DNA from: Bubalus kerabau
Taxonomy: Eukaryota; Chordata; Mammalia; Artiodactyla; Bovidae
Reading direction: 5' to 3'
Assembly (NCBI RefSeq): GCF_029407905.1
Contig: NC_073624.1
Location: 114,762,001 to 114,826,000, forward strand
Length of the DNA stretch: 64,000 bases
The notes under the pieces are model-generated. The model ran no database searches. It was given only the letters and a program-made list of their open reading frames with translations, and was not told the origin of the DNA. Positions 1 through 10,997 of the stretch are shown here, one piece after another. A program made the translations under genes and the position numbers. How positions within the stretch are numbered: position 1 is the stretch's first letter; the number at the start of each line of letters is the position of its first letter.

Positions 1-104
1 GACTACTGCAGACTTTTGAGCTGTTTTTAGGGTTTTTTTGATGCTACAAAAAACTCTACCATGAACATTTATATAAACATAATTCCTTGTGCTCACAAGC
101 AAGT

Positions 105-535
105 GTTTGTCTAAAGTCTGTATCTAGAAAAGGAATCATTGGGTCATAATAGATACATATACATATTCAAACCTTACTAGTCAGTGCCCAAGAGTTTTGC
201 AAATATTTTCAGAATAAACTTCTTATGAATAAGAAGTTGCTTATAAAGTAAACTTGCTTATGAGTAAGAATTTTCATGTTAGCTTTAATTTATAAATTCC
301 AAATTATCAAGCAGGTTTATCATATTTTTACTTTGTTAAAGGCCATTTATGTTTTGCCTGTGAAATGTCTGTTCACGATTTTTGCTCATTTTGCTATTGG
401 ATTCTATGTTTTTTCTTTTCTCATTGATATTCATCCTTTATTAGTTGCACGTGTTGCATATGTTTATGGTTTATGTGGGGTTTTTATTTTGACATTTTTA
501 TCTTGCTTATTTTTATGTGAAATCAATTATTCGGA
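105..535 (-). repeat. Old L1 fragment, antisense
   Basis: The plus strand resembles the complement of an old mammalian L1 ORF2/3' region, including the 'gaatcattgggtcata' type block and a later T-rich part. It is heavily diverged with no intact frame, and the boundaries are approximate. Confidence 0.5.
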
Positions 536-540
536 ATAAA

Positions 541-999
541 AAGAAACTTGATCTAGATACCTTTCTAACTTCACACAGTAACTGCATCTATTATTTTTGT
601 GTAGTGTTTTAAAATGCGATAATTAGCTTTCTGAGATTTCTGGACTCTGTCCCCACCTCTCATTTTGATCTGGACCTTCTCTATTGTCACTTTATTGCCA
701 CATCCCATTCAGTTTGCTTCTCCTTCTGGAAGTTTCCCCTCAGAGTGGGGCCCTGTCTGGGAAGGAAGTTGTGGCTGGAGAGTTTAATGAACTCATGGGA
801 ACAAGAAAACTCCATTCCTTCCAGATAATGACCTTCAGCCCTGACTCTCCCTGCCTGGTCAAAACCCTGCCAGCTCCAGCTGCTGCCTTCAGACAGGGCC
901 TGTGTGTATTCTAGTCAGCGTCGCTTGGCTCTTTTGGGGTTATTCTGTTCTCAGGTGATCAGATGTCCCACTACTACCCTCTGTTTCTTTGTACATGGA
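541..999. other. Intronic sequence without recognisable feature
   Basis: No exon-like coding block with splice sites was seen on either strand, and no repeat family was recognised with confidence. The same holds for 1204-1729. Confidence 0.5.
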
Positions 1000-1203
1000 T
1001 GATGGTATCAGTGGTAAAGAATCTGCCTGCCAGTGCAGGAGACACAGGAGATGTGGGTTCAGTCCCTGAGTTGGAAAGATCCCCTGCAGTAAGAAATGAC
1101 TACCTGCTCCAGTGTTCTTGCCTGGAAGATTCCATGGACAGGGAAGCCTGGTGGGCTACAGTCCCTGGGGCAGCAAAAAGTTGGACTCAACTGAACACAC
1201 AGG
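1000..1203 (+). repeat. Bov-tA SINE
   Basis: Ruminant tRNA-Glu-derived SINE in sense orientation: a diverged tRNA-like head (cagtggtaaagaatctgcct), then the BovB-derived body (ctccagtgttcttgcctgg, gaagcctggtgggctacag). Confidence 0.85.
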
Positions 1204-1729
1204 CAAGCTAGTATAATTCTGATTCTTTGGCTCTTGACTAATTGTCCCTTATTACTTATACCTGGGGTTTGAGATGATACCTTGTATCAGCTTTTTTAAG
1301 TAAACAATGATCATTTTTTATGGCTTAGCTATCTAGTTGTTTTGTCTGTTTTTTGTGGAGATTTGGAAAGATTCAAAAACCCATGTCCCTACCAATCTTC
1401 CTAGAACTGTTTTTACACTCAATATTTCATATCAGAAACTTAATATAACAATTAGATATTTTTTATGACATGAAAACACAGGGCATCTAAAATTTGTGTT
1501 CATGTTTAACTTCCAAGAACTCTAGTTTAGCATCTAGAACAGAGATGGCGAGCACAGATAATTTTAAGGGTCATCTCCTTGATCAAAGGTGCTAGCTAGG
1601 GAAAACTATACTAACAATGAATGATTGCTGTGAAGCTCTTTTATGTTTGTTTGTAAAAGAATAAACTTCTATGAGAGAAATGTGGACAAGGAGACATGTA
1701 GACAACAGGGTCAGTATGTCAAGATGATT

Positions 1730-1943
1730 AAGAGTTCAGACTGGAGGCAAATTGTTTTCAAGTTCAAATTCAGCAATGCATGCATCAAGTAAGTTTGTAT
1801 TTTTTGGAATGTCAATGAGTTAACTTTCTGAGTTCTACCTAAAGCTACTAAATCTATCCATGCCTCAGATGTTTCATCTGTAAAATGGAGACAGTAATAA
1901 TACACTTATGTCTTACCGTTATGGTGAGACATAAATTAGTTAA
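1730..1943 (+). repeat. MIR SINE
   Basis: Follows the MIR pattern: a leading 'gttcagactggagg', a middle with a diverged core, then 'tgcctcagatgtttcatctg taaaatgg' and 'gacataaattagttaatgag'. A BovB copy abuts its 3' end. Confidence 0.65.
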
Positions 1944-2246
1944 TGAGTTAGGAAGCATTGCTGTTAATAAAGCTAGTGGATCTGATGGAATTCCAGTAGA
2001 ACTATTCAAAACCCTTAAGGATGATGCCATCAAGGTGCTGCATTCAATATGTCAGCAAATCTGGAAGACCCAGCAGTGGCCACTGGAAAGACTGGAAAAG
2101 GTTAATCCTCATCCCAACTCCCAAGAAGGGTAGTACTAAAGAATGTGCTAACCATCAGACAAGTGCACTCATCTCCTATGCTAGTAAGGTCATGTTTAAA
2201 ATCTTGCATGCTAGGCCTCAGCATTATGCGAACCAAGACCTATGGG

Positions 2247-2304
2247 GACCCAGGTCTCCCACATTGTAGACAGACACTTTACTGTCTGAGCCACCAGGAA
2301 AGTC
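2247..2304 (-). repeat. Bov-tA head fragment inside BovB
   Basis: About 58 bp of antisense tRNA-like SINE head (ctgagccaccaggaaagtc) replaces roughly 40 bp of expected BovB sequence, so it is an insertion with local loss or a conversion tract. Confidence 0.7.
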
Positions 2305-2834
2305 AAAGGAAGAGGAAACAGAGATCAAATTGCCAACATCCGCTAGATCATAGAGAAAGGTAGGGAATTCCAGAAAAACATCTACCTTTGTTTCATAGAC
2401 TATGCCAAAGCCTTTGACTGTGTGGATCATAATAAACTGTGGAAAGCTCTTAACAAGATGGAAATACCAGACCATTTTACCTGTCTCATGAGAAACACGT
2501 ATGTGGGTCAGGAAGCAACACTTAGAAGCCTGTATGGAACAACTGATTGGTTCAAGATCGAGAAAAGAGTACGGCAGGGCTGCCTGCTGTCACCCTGTTT
2601 GTTTAGCTTATACACTGAGCACATCATGAGAAATGCCGGGCTGGATGAGCTAAAGCTGGAATCAAGATAGGCGGGAGAAACATCAGCAACCTCAGATATG
2701 TGGGCGATACCGCTCTAACAGCAGAAAATGAAGAGGAAATAAAGAGCCTCTTGATGAGGGTGAAGGTACAGAGTAAAAGAGCAGGCTTGAAACTAAATAT
2801 TAAACAAACTAAGCTCACGGCATTGGGCCCCATT

Positions 2835-2934
2835 GCTGCTACTGCTAAGTCACTTCAGTCGTGTCCGACTCTGTGCGACCCCATAGACGGCAGCCCACCA
2901 GGCTCCCCCATCCCTGGGATTCTCCAGCCAAGAA
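2835..2934 (-). repeat. Bov-A SINE monomer inside BovB
   Basis: Begins gctgctactgctaagtcac (complement of the AGC-type tail) and ends at ctccagccaagaa. It interrupts BovB between 'cattgggcccc' and 'gggacccatcat', which look like a degenerate target duplication. Confidence 0.8.
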
Positions 2935-3649
2935 TGGGACCCATCATTTCGTGGCAAATAGAGGAAAAGTGGAAGTAGTGACAGATTTCCTCTTCTTGGG
3001 CTCTAAAATCACTGTGGACGGTGACTGCACCCATCAGTGGTCACCCACTGCACCCATCAGAAATCAGAAGATGTTTGCTTCTGGGCAGGAAAGCTACGAC
3101 AAACCCAGACAGTGTGTTGAAAAGCGGAGATATTCCTCTGCCGACAAAGGTCTATACAGTCAACGCTAGTCTTCCCAGTAGTCATGTATGGTTGTGACAG
3201 CTGGACTGTAAAGAAGGCTGAGTGCCGAAGAGCTAGCAGAACACCAAAGAATTGATGCCTTCGTACTGTGGTGCTGGAGAAGACTCCTGAAAGTCCCTTC
3301 GACAGCAAGGAGATCAAACCAGTCAATGTTAAGAGAGATCAACCCTGAATATTCACTGGAAGGACTGATGTTGAAGCTCCAATATTTTGGTCATCTGATG
3401 CGAACAGCTGACTCATTGGAAAAGCCCCTGATGTTGGGAAAGACTGAGGGCAGAAGGAGAAGAAGGCATCAGAGAATGAGATGGCTGACGGTATCACCGA
3501 TGCAACGCACATAAACTTGGGCAAACTTCGGGAGATGGTAAAGGACAGAGAGGCCTGGCATGCTACAGTCCATGGGATCGCGGAGTTGGACATGATTAGG
3601 TGACTGAACAACATCAAAATGAGTTAATATATGTAAAATGCATAGAGTA

Positions 3650-4037
3650 TTCAGTTCAGTTCAGTTGCTCAGTTGTGTCCGAATCTTTGCGACCCCATGA
3701 ATCGCAGCACGCCAGGCCTCCCTGTCCATCACCAACTCCCAGAGTTCACTCAGACTCATGTCCATCGAGTCGGTGATGCCATCCAGCCATCTCATCCTCT
3801 GTCGTCCCCTTCTCCTCCTGCCCCCAATCCCTCCCAGCATCAGAGTCTTTTCCAATGAGTCAACTCTTCGCATGAGGTGGCCAAAGTACTGGAGTTTCAG
3901 CTTTAGCATCATTCCTTCCAAAGAACACCCAGGACTGATCTCCTTCAGAATGGACTGGTTGGATCTCCTTGCAGTCCAAGGGACTCTCAAGAGTCTTCTC
4001 CAACACCACAGTTCAAAAGCATCAATTCTTTGGTGCA
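3650..4037 (-). mobile_element. BovB 3' end, antisense
   Basis: Starts with the tail repeat (tcagttcagttcagttgctc) and runs back to about 390 bp from the element's 3' end. The antisense frame retains long blocks of the BovB C-terminal protein (for example LQYFGHLMRRVDSLEKTLML), but the copy is 5' truncated. Confidence 0.93.
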
Positions 4038-4274
4038 GTAAGTAAGTGCTATGTATATGCTGACTAGCATTACCAGCTATTTGTCCATTAGACTTTCTAC
4101 ATTCGCTAAAAATAATTATCATATCTTGAATATGAAGTAAAGCATTATGATTAGGAATAAGTAGTTTACCATGTACATCCTTTTAACCCAACTCAGGTAA
4201 CCCTACTTTTTCCAACGTTATGCATGCTTCAGTCACTCACAAAGTTTACTACAAGAGAAATGAGGGAGGGTCAA

Positions 4275-4386
4275 AGGAGGAAATGGCAACCCCCTCCAGT
4301 GTTCTTACCTGAGAAACGCCATGGACAGAGGAGCCTGGTGGGCTATACAGTCCATGGGGTCACCAAGAGTCGGACACGATTCATGC
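4275..4386 (+). repeat. Bov-tA SINE, 5'-truncated
   Basis: Contains only the BovB-derived body: ggaaatggcaaccccctcca, gaggagcctggtgggctata and the tail agagtcggacacgat. The tRNA-like head is missing. Confidence 0.85.
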
Positions 4387-5099
4387 CCGCACGCAGGGGA
4401 GAAGCAGTATTAAAGTATCCACCTCCCTTTTAAAAATGTCATTCTCCAGAATTAAATTACTTTGTGTTTGGGCCATTTAAAGTAGAATTTTAGGTTATAT
4501 TCTTGGTCTAACTATTTATCACTGTGACACCTAGAGATAACTCCAGTTTCCACCCAGTTAAAATATGCAATTTCCCCTCCAATTTTCTAGAGTACTCCTT
4601 TTTTTTTTTTTTCCCTACATGGAGACTTTTTCAAAGATATTCATTATAAGTAAGAGGCCTTCCTCTGACTAATTCCTAATTACTGGCAGATTCACATCCC
4701 CAAGTGTTTAAAGTAATTTTGAGAAGAGAAAAAAAGAGATAAGCCTTACATGCTTCAAGAAATTTTGAATTCTCAGAATGCCGATTACTTAATTTTCTCA
4801 GTTCTACCTGAAGTTCATGAAAAAAAAAGAGAAAGTCCATTTCCATTTACTTCATGACATGACTTGCAGTTATATGAAGAGAAAATCCTAAATTAAACAT
4901 CTTCATTCACTGCTATGCCTTTTGAGCCTTTTTCTGTCCATTTAATCACTAAAACATAGTTCTAAAAATTGGGAACAGACAGTTAACTTTGTGATTCAGT
5001 ATTTCTTCATGAATTGTAGCACAGACATTTCTATGCCCTTTTTCTTAAGGAAAGTATCAGATTAACATTCCCCTGAGCATGTCTTCCTATCTCTTAGTT
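4387..5099. other. Intronic sequence, AT-rich, nothing recognised
   Basis: No exon, RNA gene or clear repeat was seen apart from a short poly-T at 4599-4612. Confidence 0.45.
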
Positions 5100-5350
5100 T
5101 CAGGCTGACACACTGGACCACACCCTTCCGACTTCGACAGGGGCATAGCACGCTCAGAGCTGAGCGGTGAGGACGCACAGCACACCCTGGGTGCCCCCAC
5201 AACCCCAGCCGCCGCTGAACCGGGACCAGCGGCCCCGCCTCTGCCACGCTCATCACCCTCCACTCGGGGTCAGGACTCAGTCACGCGTCACATTCCCGTG
5301 TCTGCACTCCACCACGGGAAAGAGAGCGTGCATAAGGCCAAGCACACCGA
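5100..5350. other. Unexplained GC- and CpG-rich patch
   Basis: About 250 bp, markedly richer in C, G and CpG than the AT-rich intron around it (for example ccagcggccccgcctctgcc). A poly-T run follows at 5399-5423. Short open frames occur on both strands but none matches a protein I recognise. It could be a fragment of a retroposed transcript, an unrecognised LTR piece or a regulatory island. Confidence 0.4.
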
Positions 5351-5726
5351 CATCATCAGAGGGAGCTTCCAAACAAGCTTTGGGTTGTTTTTACTTTGTT
5401 TTTTTTGTTTTTTTTTTTTTTTTCTTCATCTTCTACTTTAGTCACTGAATATGGGTGACTTGGGTGGTCAACACAGCACACGCAGACCACGAACGTGTAC
5501 TTATACAGACTCATTTGTGGGACTGTTCAAGACCTCCTTTGAAAGACCAATAGTGAACAAAACCAGAGAACAGAAGTGAGAAACCGGTTTCCAGTGAGTC
5601 AGGAAACAAGCAAGAAGGAAAAGGGATATAACGGTATTTTTAAAATTTCTCATTAGAGAGTTCTGCAGAGACTAGTCAGCTCTTATCCAGGCAGCTTCCT
5701 CTTCCTTCTGGGCACTCAGCTGAACA

Positions 5727-6095
5727 ATGGTCCCTGGCTGCACTGACGATCAGATGCGGCCACCTCAGTTCTGCATGAAGGAATGTGCGTAGAAGTCATA
5801 CCCCCACTTCCAGGCCTCGTGCATAGGAAGCATTCTTACACCTCGGTTCTCTATCTGTCGTCTGCCTATTGAAATCAACCCCCAGGGTGACACTGGCTAT
5901 CTGCCTGGGTAACAGCCATGTTATCTATCATCCTAGTCTGAAAGACTGTGTCTTATATACACATTCCCTGACTGATGACCAGAAACGCCAGGAAGGGTTT
6001 TATGTGAAGGAGAAATAAACTTCTTTGTGTTAAGTTGCTGAGATTTTGAAATTTCTCTGCTATAGAAGTTACCTAATATAGCTCCTGAGTATGGG
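5727..6095 (+). repeat. Probable MLT1-type (MaLR) LTR remnant
   Basis: Only the 3' portion is suggestive: 'gagaaataaacttctttgtg', then 'ttaagttgctgagattttg' and 'cctaatata', matching the typical end of MLT1 LTRs (polyadenylation signal, then 'taagccactgagattt'). The upstream limit is a guess. Confidence 0.35.
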
Positions 6096-6537
6096 TATGC
6101 TGGTAAAATATATTACTATAAGCAGAACTCAGTTTTTTAAAAAAAATGCCTTCAAAACCCACTTATCTAAGAATGTATACACACACTTACATATACATAT
6201 ACATATATTACTATTCATTCATTGAATAAATGAACACATAAAAATATAAAAAAAAAAACTAACATGTGAATAATACATGGGCTGGTACTGTGTCCATATG
6301 TTCACCACTAAATACACAGTTCCTAGAATGTTGCTTTACACATAGGAAGAACTCAACAAATTTTTCTAATAGGTACATACATAATTCATCTCATGATCTC
6401 TCTTCTCTATTATTTTCCCAGGATTCTTTCTTCATACCTCTCACAATTTCAACTATCTCCTATATGAGATCATACCCTATGATTATTGGGTTATTAATCA
6501 TCAGGTTAATAATTTTACTGATAAAAATCTAACTGTG

Positions 6538-6690
6538 ATGACAATGATAATTTACTGAACACGTACATTGTGAAAGACTTTGTGCTAAGGACAATCTGTG
6601 GGTTTTTCTTCATTCCTAACAATTTAATGAAGATTCTGCAATTTTGTCTTTATTACAGAGAGGAATTTGGATAAATTAAGCTCTCGAGGA
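6538..6690 (+). repeat. MIR SINE fragment
   Basis: Matches the MIR core pattern 'tttactgaacacgtacattgtg ... ctaaggac ... cctaacaatttaatgaag ... ttattacagagaggaa', diverged. Confidence 0.5.
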
Positions 6691-7079
6691 GATCACAGAC
6701 AGCACATGTTAGAAAGAGATTTAATTTAGACACTATGACTCCAGCGGCAACTCAACTGCCTCCCACCCTAATTAACAGTACCCTGTCTCCCTAATTCTAG
6801 CTCCTTACAAGCTCAAAGAAGGTGGCCACCAGGAGTGCACTGGTGGGTATCAGGATATCAAAGCAGAGCTATGAATCTGATCAAAAGCACTTTTGTACTT
6901 TTTAAGGTCTTGTCCCCATTCAAACAAGTTTTTCATGAATGAAGTCAGGAAAGGTTACTTGTATAAAGAATGTCTTCTGAGACTAGTCCTCTCAGAAGCA
7001 TAAGGACAAAGAATAGGTCAAAACCCAGACTCACATGAAAAATATAGATAAAGTTAATTGGAAAGTTTTTCCTTGTATT

Positions 7080-7260
7080 ACAGAGCCTGGGTTTTGAGGT
7101 CAGATGTATCTGAGTCCCAATGCCATTTTAGTCTTTCCTTAGCTTTAATACAATTGGGGCCAACTGTGATCAGTTTCCTTATCTGTAAAACAGATTTAAA
7201 AATACACACCACATAAGGGTTGTCAGTGGAGGGCTGGTTAAATGACAACGTCCTTAAAGA
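7080..7260 (+). repeat. MIR SINE
   Basis: Good MIR match: 'cagagcctgggttttgaggt cagatgtatctgagtc', then 'gatcagtttccttatctgta aaacag' and 'cataagggttgtcagtgg'. Confidence 0.75.
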
Positions 7261-7898
7261 ACTTAACAAGAGTGAAGTAGGTAATAAGTTTTCCAAGTGG
7301 CAACTACAGTCATTAATAGAAGTAGTTTTAATAGACTATTCTATTTCTGCCACTGGGGATCACCCTAAGATTGAACTAAATATTCCAAATTGCCAAAATA
7401 CTTTTTGAGAGTTTTATATCACAATATTTTTTTTTTTTTTTGGAATGTAATAGGAAACAGAAGGAAAACAGGCTACGATGTCAACAAAAAAGAGAATAAA
7501 CAGATGGAAACTTTCAAATGTAAAAGTTAGATCAGAGGTGCATAATTAAGAATGCTAGAAAATATGTGTTCCTCAGAGCAGTTACAGGCAGCTTTGACAA
7601 GCCCCCCAAAATTCAAGCAGTTCAGCAAAACTCCTCCTGTCTCCTTCCCATGTCCTTCACTACAAAATCTGTGATTTAAGAAGCATGTGAAAATCACTCT
7701 GAAAAACATATGGCACATGTGTTTCTCTGAATTAACAATAGAAAAAGTTAATGGATTATAATGAAAAGATTTTAGAGCAAATTTGGATATTTTACTGTTC
7801 ATGAGTGATCAGAAAAGAAGGCTGAAATATCCCCAAATAATCTTAGATTTCTCACATTTTCTAACAACTTTATTAACTAACCTTATATACTCCCTTCC

Positions 7899-8114
7899 TG
7901 GAGGCTTACCAGGTAGATCAGTGGTACAGAATCTGCCTGGCAATGCAGGAGACACAGTTTCAGTCCCTCGGTTAGAAAGTTCCCCTGGAGAAGGGAATGT
8001 CAACCCACTCCAGTATTCTTGCCTGGGAAATCTCATGGACAGAGGAGCCTGGTGAGTTACAGTCCATGGAGTTGCAAGAGTCAGATAGGACTTAGCGACT
8101 ATACAACAACAAAT
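7899..8114 (+). repeat. Bov-tA SINE next to the 8196-8579 exon
   Basis: Complete SINE: tRNA-like head (ggcttaccaggtagatcag), body and a short CAA-rich tail. It is flanked by an 8-bp target duplication, tcccttcc, at 7891-7898 and 8115-8122. It lies within intron sequence just downstream of the exon donor. Confidence 0.9.
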
Positions 8115-8195
8115 TCCCTTCCCATAGCTAATGCATCTTGGTAGACCACCCTCTTTACACAATTCTGTTGGAGCCCAGGGCCCAGGGCCACTTAC

Positions 8196-8579
8196 CCACT
8201 GTTGATGTCATCAGTCCTGAGACTTTTCCCAAGGATATCACCATCACTCATATATCCACCAACGTCAACTTCAGCAGACATGTCCAGGTCACTGCTTGCT
8301 TTCTCACTCATGTCAATCTGTGACATGTTTCCCAGTCGAGAGACAGCAGCTCGACGGAGAGGCGTAGTGTACATGAACCTTGAGGGGTCCGTGTGGATGA
8401 ATCTCCCAGTACCGCTGCGAGGGTAGCCGGCACCCAGGGACGGAGCGTCTCCAGCCTGAAGTCGAGGGCATGCCTGGCCCAACCTCCAGGTCATGGGGGT
8501 GGGTCGACCTGTCAAGTTGGTTATGGTCCTGCCGTTCACTTCCGTTGTTACAGTGCTGTCAAATGTCGTCTCCAGGGTG
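8196..8579 (-). CDS. NAV3: NAV3 internal exon, 384 nt (most downstream exon in window)
   Basis: This exon encodes 127 codons plus split ends. It starts (S)TLETTFDSTVTTEVNGRT, continues through PTPMTWRLGQACPRLQAGDA and RFIHTDPSRFMYTTPLRRAA, and ends GYMSDGDILGKSLRTDDINS(G). All are recognisable NAV3 blocks, and the GYMSDGD and RLQAGDAPS blocks are shared with NAV1 and NAV2. The acceptor is tttatttgacag before CACC and the donor is GTGG followed by gtaagt, both strong. The exon ends in phase 2. The next exon, expected to begin with the YMTDGG block, is not found in the 8.2 kb to the left, so it lies outside the window. Open reading continues into the upstream intron by chance and is not coding. 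A Bov-tA SINE ends 81 bp from the donor. Confidence 0.95.
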
Positions 8580-9244
8580 CTGTCAAATAAAAGAGAGACA
8601 TCACTAGACACTGGCTCACCTGGGGCCACGGACCCAGAGTGCATGAGCACGGGAAGGCTTATAGTTGAGACTTATTTCTTGGAGCGATGTCTACTTTCAT
8701 GGAAGTCAAATTATACATTCATTTTGAGATTTCTAAACACCTCTGTAGGTATCAAAATGTAGGAAAGGGCATTCACCACAGCTTTTTCTTTTTTGCTTTC
8801 CAAGAAAGGCCATCATTACATTTTAGGTAAAACAATGTTTCATATTCTCAACTAACCGTTAATTTAACTCACTGTAGCCTTCCTGGAACTTTTCTGGAAG
8901 TTAACGACAATTAGTTTGAAAGGCTCTCTAACATCCCTCCTCAGATGCATTTTAACTACAACATCTGCCATAGTTATTTAAGGCAGGCCTGAAAATCCAT
9001 TTAGCAGTGATGGTGGTAGTTCAGTAGCTAATTCACTCTGAATGGGAAATTATGTGAAGAGATGGTTAGAAGTAAAAAACATCACTGGATAGGTGCTGAG
9101 AAGTCACCAGTTGGTTGTCACATAAAATTTAAGCAAGAAAAGAGTAAAGGGAAACTAAAATCCCTTCTTTATCATTATAAGAAGTTAGGCCCTTGCTGTA
9201 ATTTCTTCTTTACTGGCCCCCAAACAGGCAGAACTGAAGAAGAC

Positions 9245-9353
9245 CTGTGGCTTATCTGGGTCCCACGAAGACTAGACATCGTCTCTTCTAAATTCTGCCT
9301 CAAATCTGCTATGTTTTTAACTGTTCTCATTCTTCTTGTTTCAGGGTCTTCAC
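9245..9353 (-). CDS. NAV3: NAV3 internal exon, 109 nt, common to long and short isoforms
   Basis: This exon encodes EDPETRRMRTVKNIADLRQN then LEETMSSLRGTQISH, flanked by split Gly and Ser codons. It is one of the best conserved parts of the navigator family; NAV1 has DPESQRKRTVQNVLDLRQNL at the same place. The helix-forming LRQNLEETMSSLR is a candidate short coiled-coil or interaction helix. The acceptor is ttactttcctag before GTGAAG. The donor is CACAG followed by gtcttc, which has GT but none of the usual +3 to +6 bases, so it is a weak site. The phase fits both upstream partners: exon 31226-31341 (TCT G) and exon 18427-18946 (TTA G). A BovB fragment lies 221 bp upstream of the acceptor. 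Confidence 0.93.
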
Positions 9354-9575
9354 CTAGGAAAGTAACACAATAATTTGTTATTCATGTCATTTATTGTGTA
9401 TATGTATATATGAGTTCCTTTCATCAAAACTTAAAATAATAGGTAGAAAATTCCAAATAACTATATCATCTTAAATTATATTTTTTTTGTTCTACAAACA
9501 AAATGGAAATAGAAACAAATATAATGGTAAAAATAATAATTTCAAGTGGTGATAATATAATAATATTCCTTAGGT

Positions 9576-9830
9576 CTGAAACTCCAGTACTTTGGCCACC
9601 TCATGAGAAGAGTTGACTCATTGGAAAAGACTCTGATGCTGGGAGGGATTGGGGACAGGAGGGGATGGGGACGACAGAGAATGAGATGGCTGGATGGCAT
9701 CACTGACTCGATGGACGTTGAGTCTGAGTGAATTCCGGGAGTTGGTGATGGACAGGGAGGCCTGGCGTGCTGCAGTTCATGGGGTCGCAAAGAGTCAGAC
9801 ACGACTAGCGACTGAACTGAACTGAACTGA
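9576..9830 (+). mobile_element. BovB LINE 3' end
   Basis: Runs from 'ctgaaactccagtactttgg' to the terminal ACTGA repeats (actgaactgaactgaactga). It is heavily 5' truncated, with a few indels. Confidence 0.92.
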
Positions 9831-10782
9831 TGAGCTTAATCGTTGCAAAATGAGAGTCATCAGCTCCATGTTTCTGAGCTTAATTTAAAAATCTGCAACT
9901 AATTATTTCCATAATCTCCTGTTTCAAAGTGTGCTCAGAGTAGCTGAGATAACCTTATTATGTAGCAAGTATACATTTGGATTTAGGGGAATATGATGGA
10001 GGCCTTTTCTCATAGAAGCAATATCTTTTCAAGTCTTTCAACAGACTAATGAACAAAGATTCAGAACTTGATTTGTAATTATTCCTCCACTTTCTACAGG
10101 GAACCAGACCATGCACATGTGACACCAAGAGTTCGAACAAAGTCCTAAGCATCTAATCTAGGAACAAGTCTACACATAAAATAAACAGCTCTGCCAGGGT
10201 GACAAATGCTGGCTTTATACAACCTTAACATATCATTCGGGGGCAGAGGGGGCATTAAGCCAGTTTGTTTATGGCCATGCAATAAAGTCCAGGCCAGTAA
10301 CCTTTTCAAGCTGGTGAATCTGGAAATAAGGAGAACCTAAAAAGGGAGGAGAGAAATCATAGTCTCCATTTTGTTCAATGTAGCTCAGGAGTATGTCCAA
10401 TGATCAGGAATTTTAAATAAAAAGAAAGAAGGAATTAAAAAAAAAGAAAAAAGGTGAGAGGAAGGGGAATGAATGAATTAAGGAGACAGAAGGTATGGGG
10501 AGGAGAGGGAGGAAGAAGAAGACAAAGGAGGGAATGGCAGGGAAGGAGATGCAAAAGGGAAGGAGGGAAAAGAAAAAAACAAGAAGGAAAAGTGAAGGTA
10601 GAAAACAGTATTAAATTATTCTGTATTAAATTCCAGAATAAAGACTGTAACATAAACAAGCCAAATATCTACAATCTGTTTTAAGAATATAGGTAGATAG
10701 TCAACCTGTTTGCTTTTCTTCCATAATATTTATGCCATATTAAAAAAAATACAGAAAAATTGTACCCATATAACAATTATAT
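9831..10782. other. Intronic sequence with a purine-rich tract
   Basis: Mostly unrecognised intron. Positions 10413-10605 form an almost unbroken A/G tract on the plus strand (GGAGG, GAAGAAG, AAAGG), a low-complexity polypurine region. Confidence 0.6.
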
Positions 10783-10997
10783 GGACTTCCCTGGTGGCTC
10801 AGATAGTAAATTGTCTGTCTACAATGTGAGAGACCTGGGTTCTATCCCTGGGTTGGGAAGATTCCCTGGAGAAGGAAATGGCAACCCACTCCAGTACTCT
10901 TGCCTTGAAAATCCCATGGACGGAGGAGCTTGGTGCAGGCTACTGTCCATGGGGTCACAAAGAGTTGGGCATGAATGAGCGATTTCACTTTCTTTCT
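10783..10997 (+). repeat. Bov-tA SINE
   Basis: Starts ggacttccctggtggctcag and includes ggcaacccactccagtactc and the tail agagttgggcatgaatgag. Nearly full length. Confidence 0.92.

Larger units (their letters stand above)
1944..3612 (+). mobile_element. BovB (RTE) LINE fragment, dead copy
   Basis: A 5'-truncated BovB retrotransposon, covering the reverse-transcriptase region to near the 3' end. The reverse-transcriptase catalytic box reads YVGD instead of YADD, stops and frameshifts are frequent, and two SINE pieces interrupt it (2247-2304 and 2835-2934). BovB is the RTE-clade LINE abundant in ruminants and thought to have entered them horizontally. It lies tail-to-tail with an antisense BovB at 3650-4037. 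Confidence 0.92.

Noticed and set aside
3661..4122. 153-codon minus-strand frame as a gene
   Set aside because: It is the antisense reading of a BovB 3' end.
8580..8650. N-terminal extension of the 8196-8579 reading frame to an upstream Met
   Set aside because: It runs through a clear acceptor (tttgacag), and codon phase with exon 9245-9353 fits only if the exon starts at 8579.
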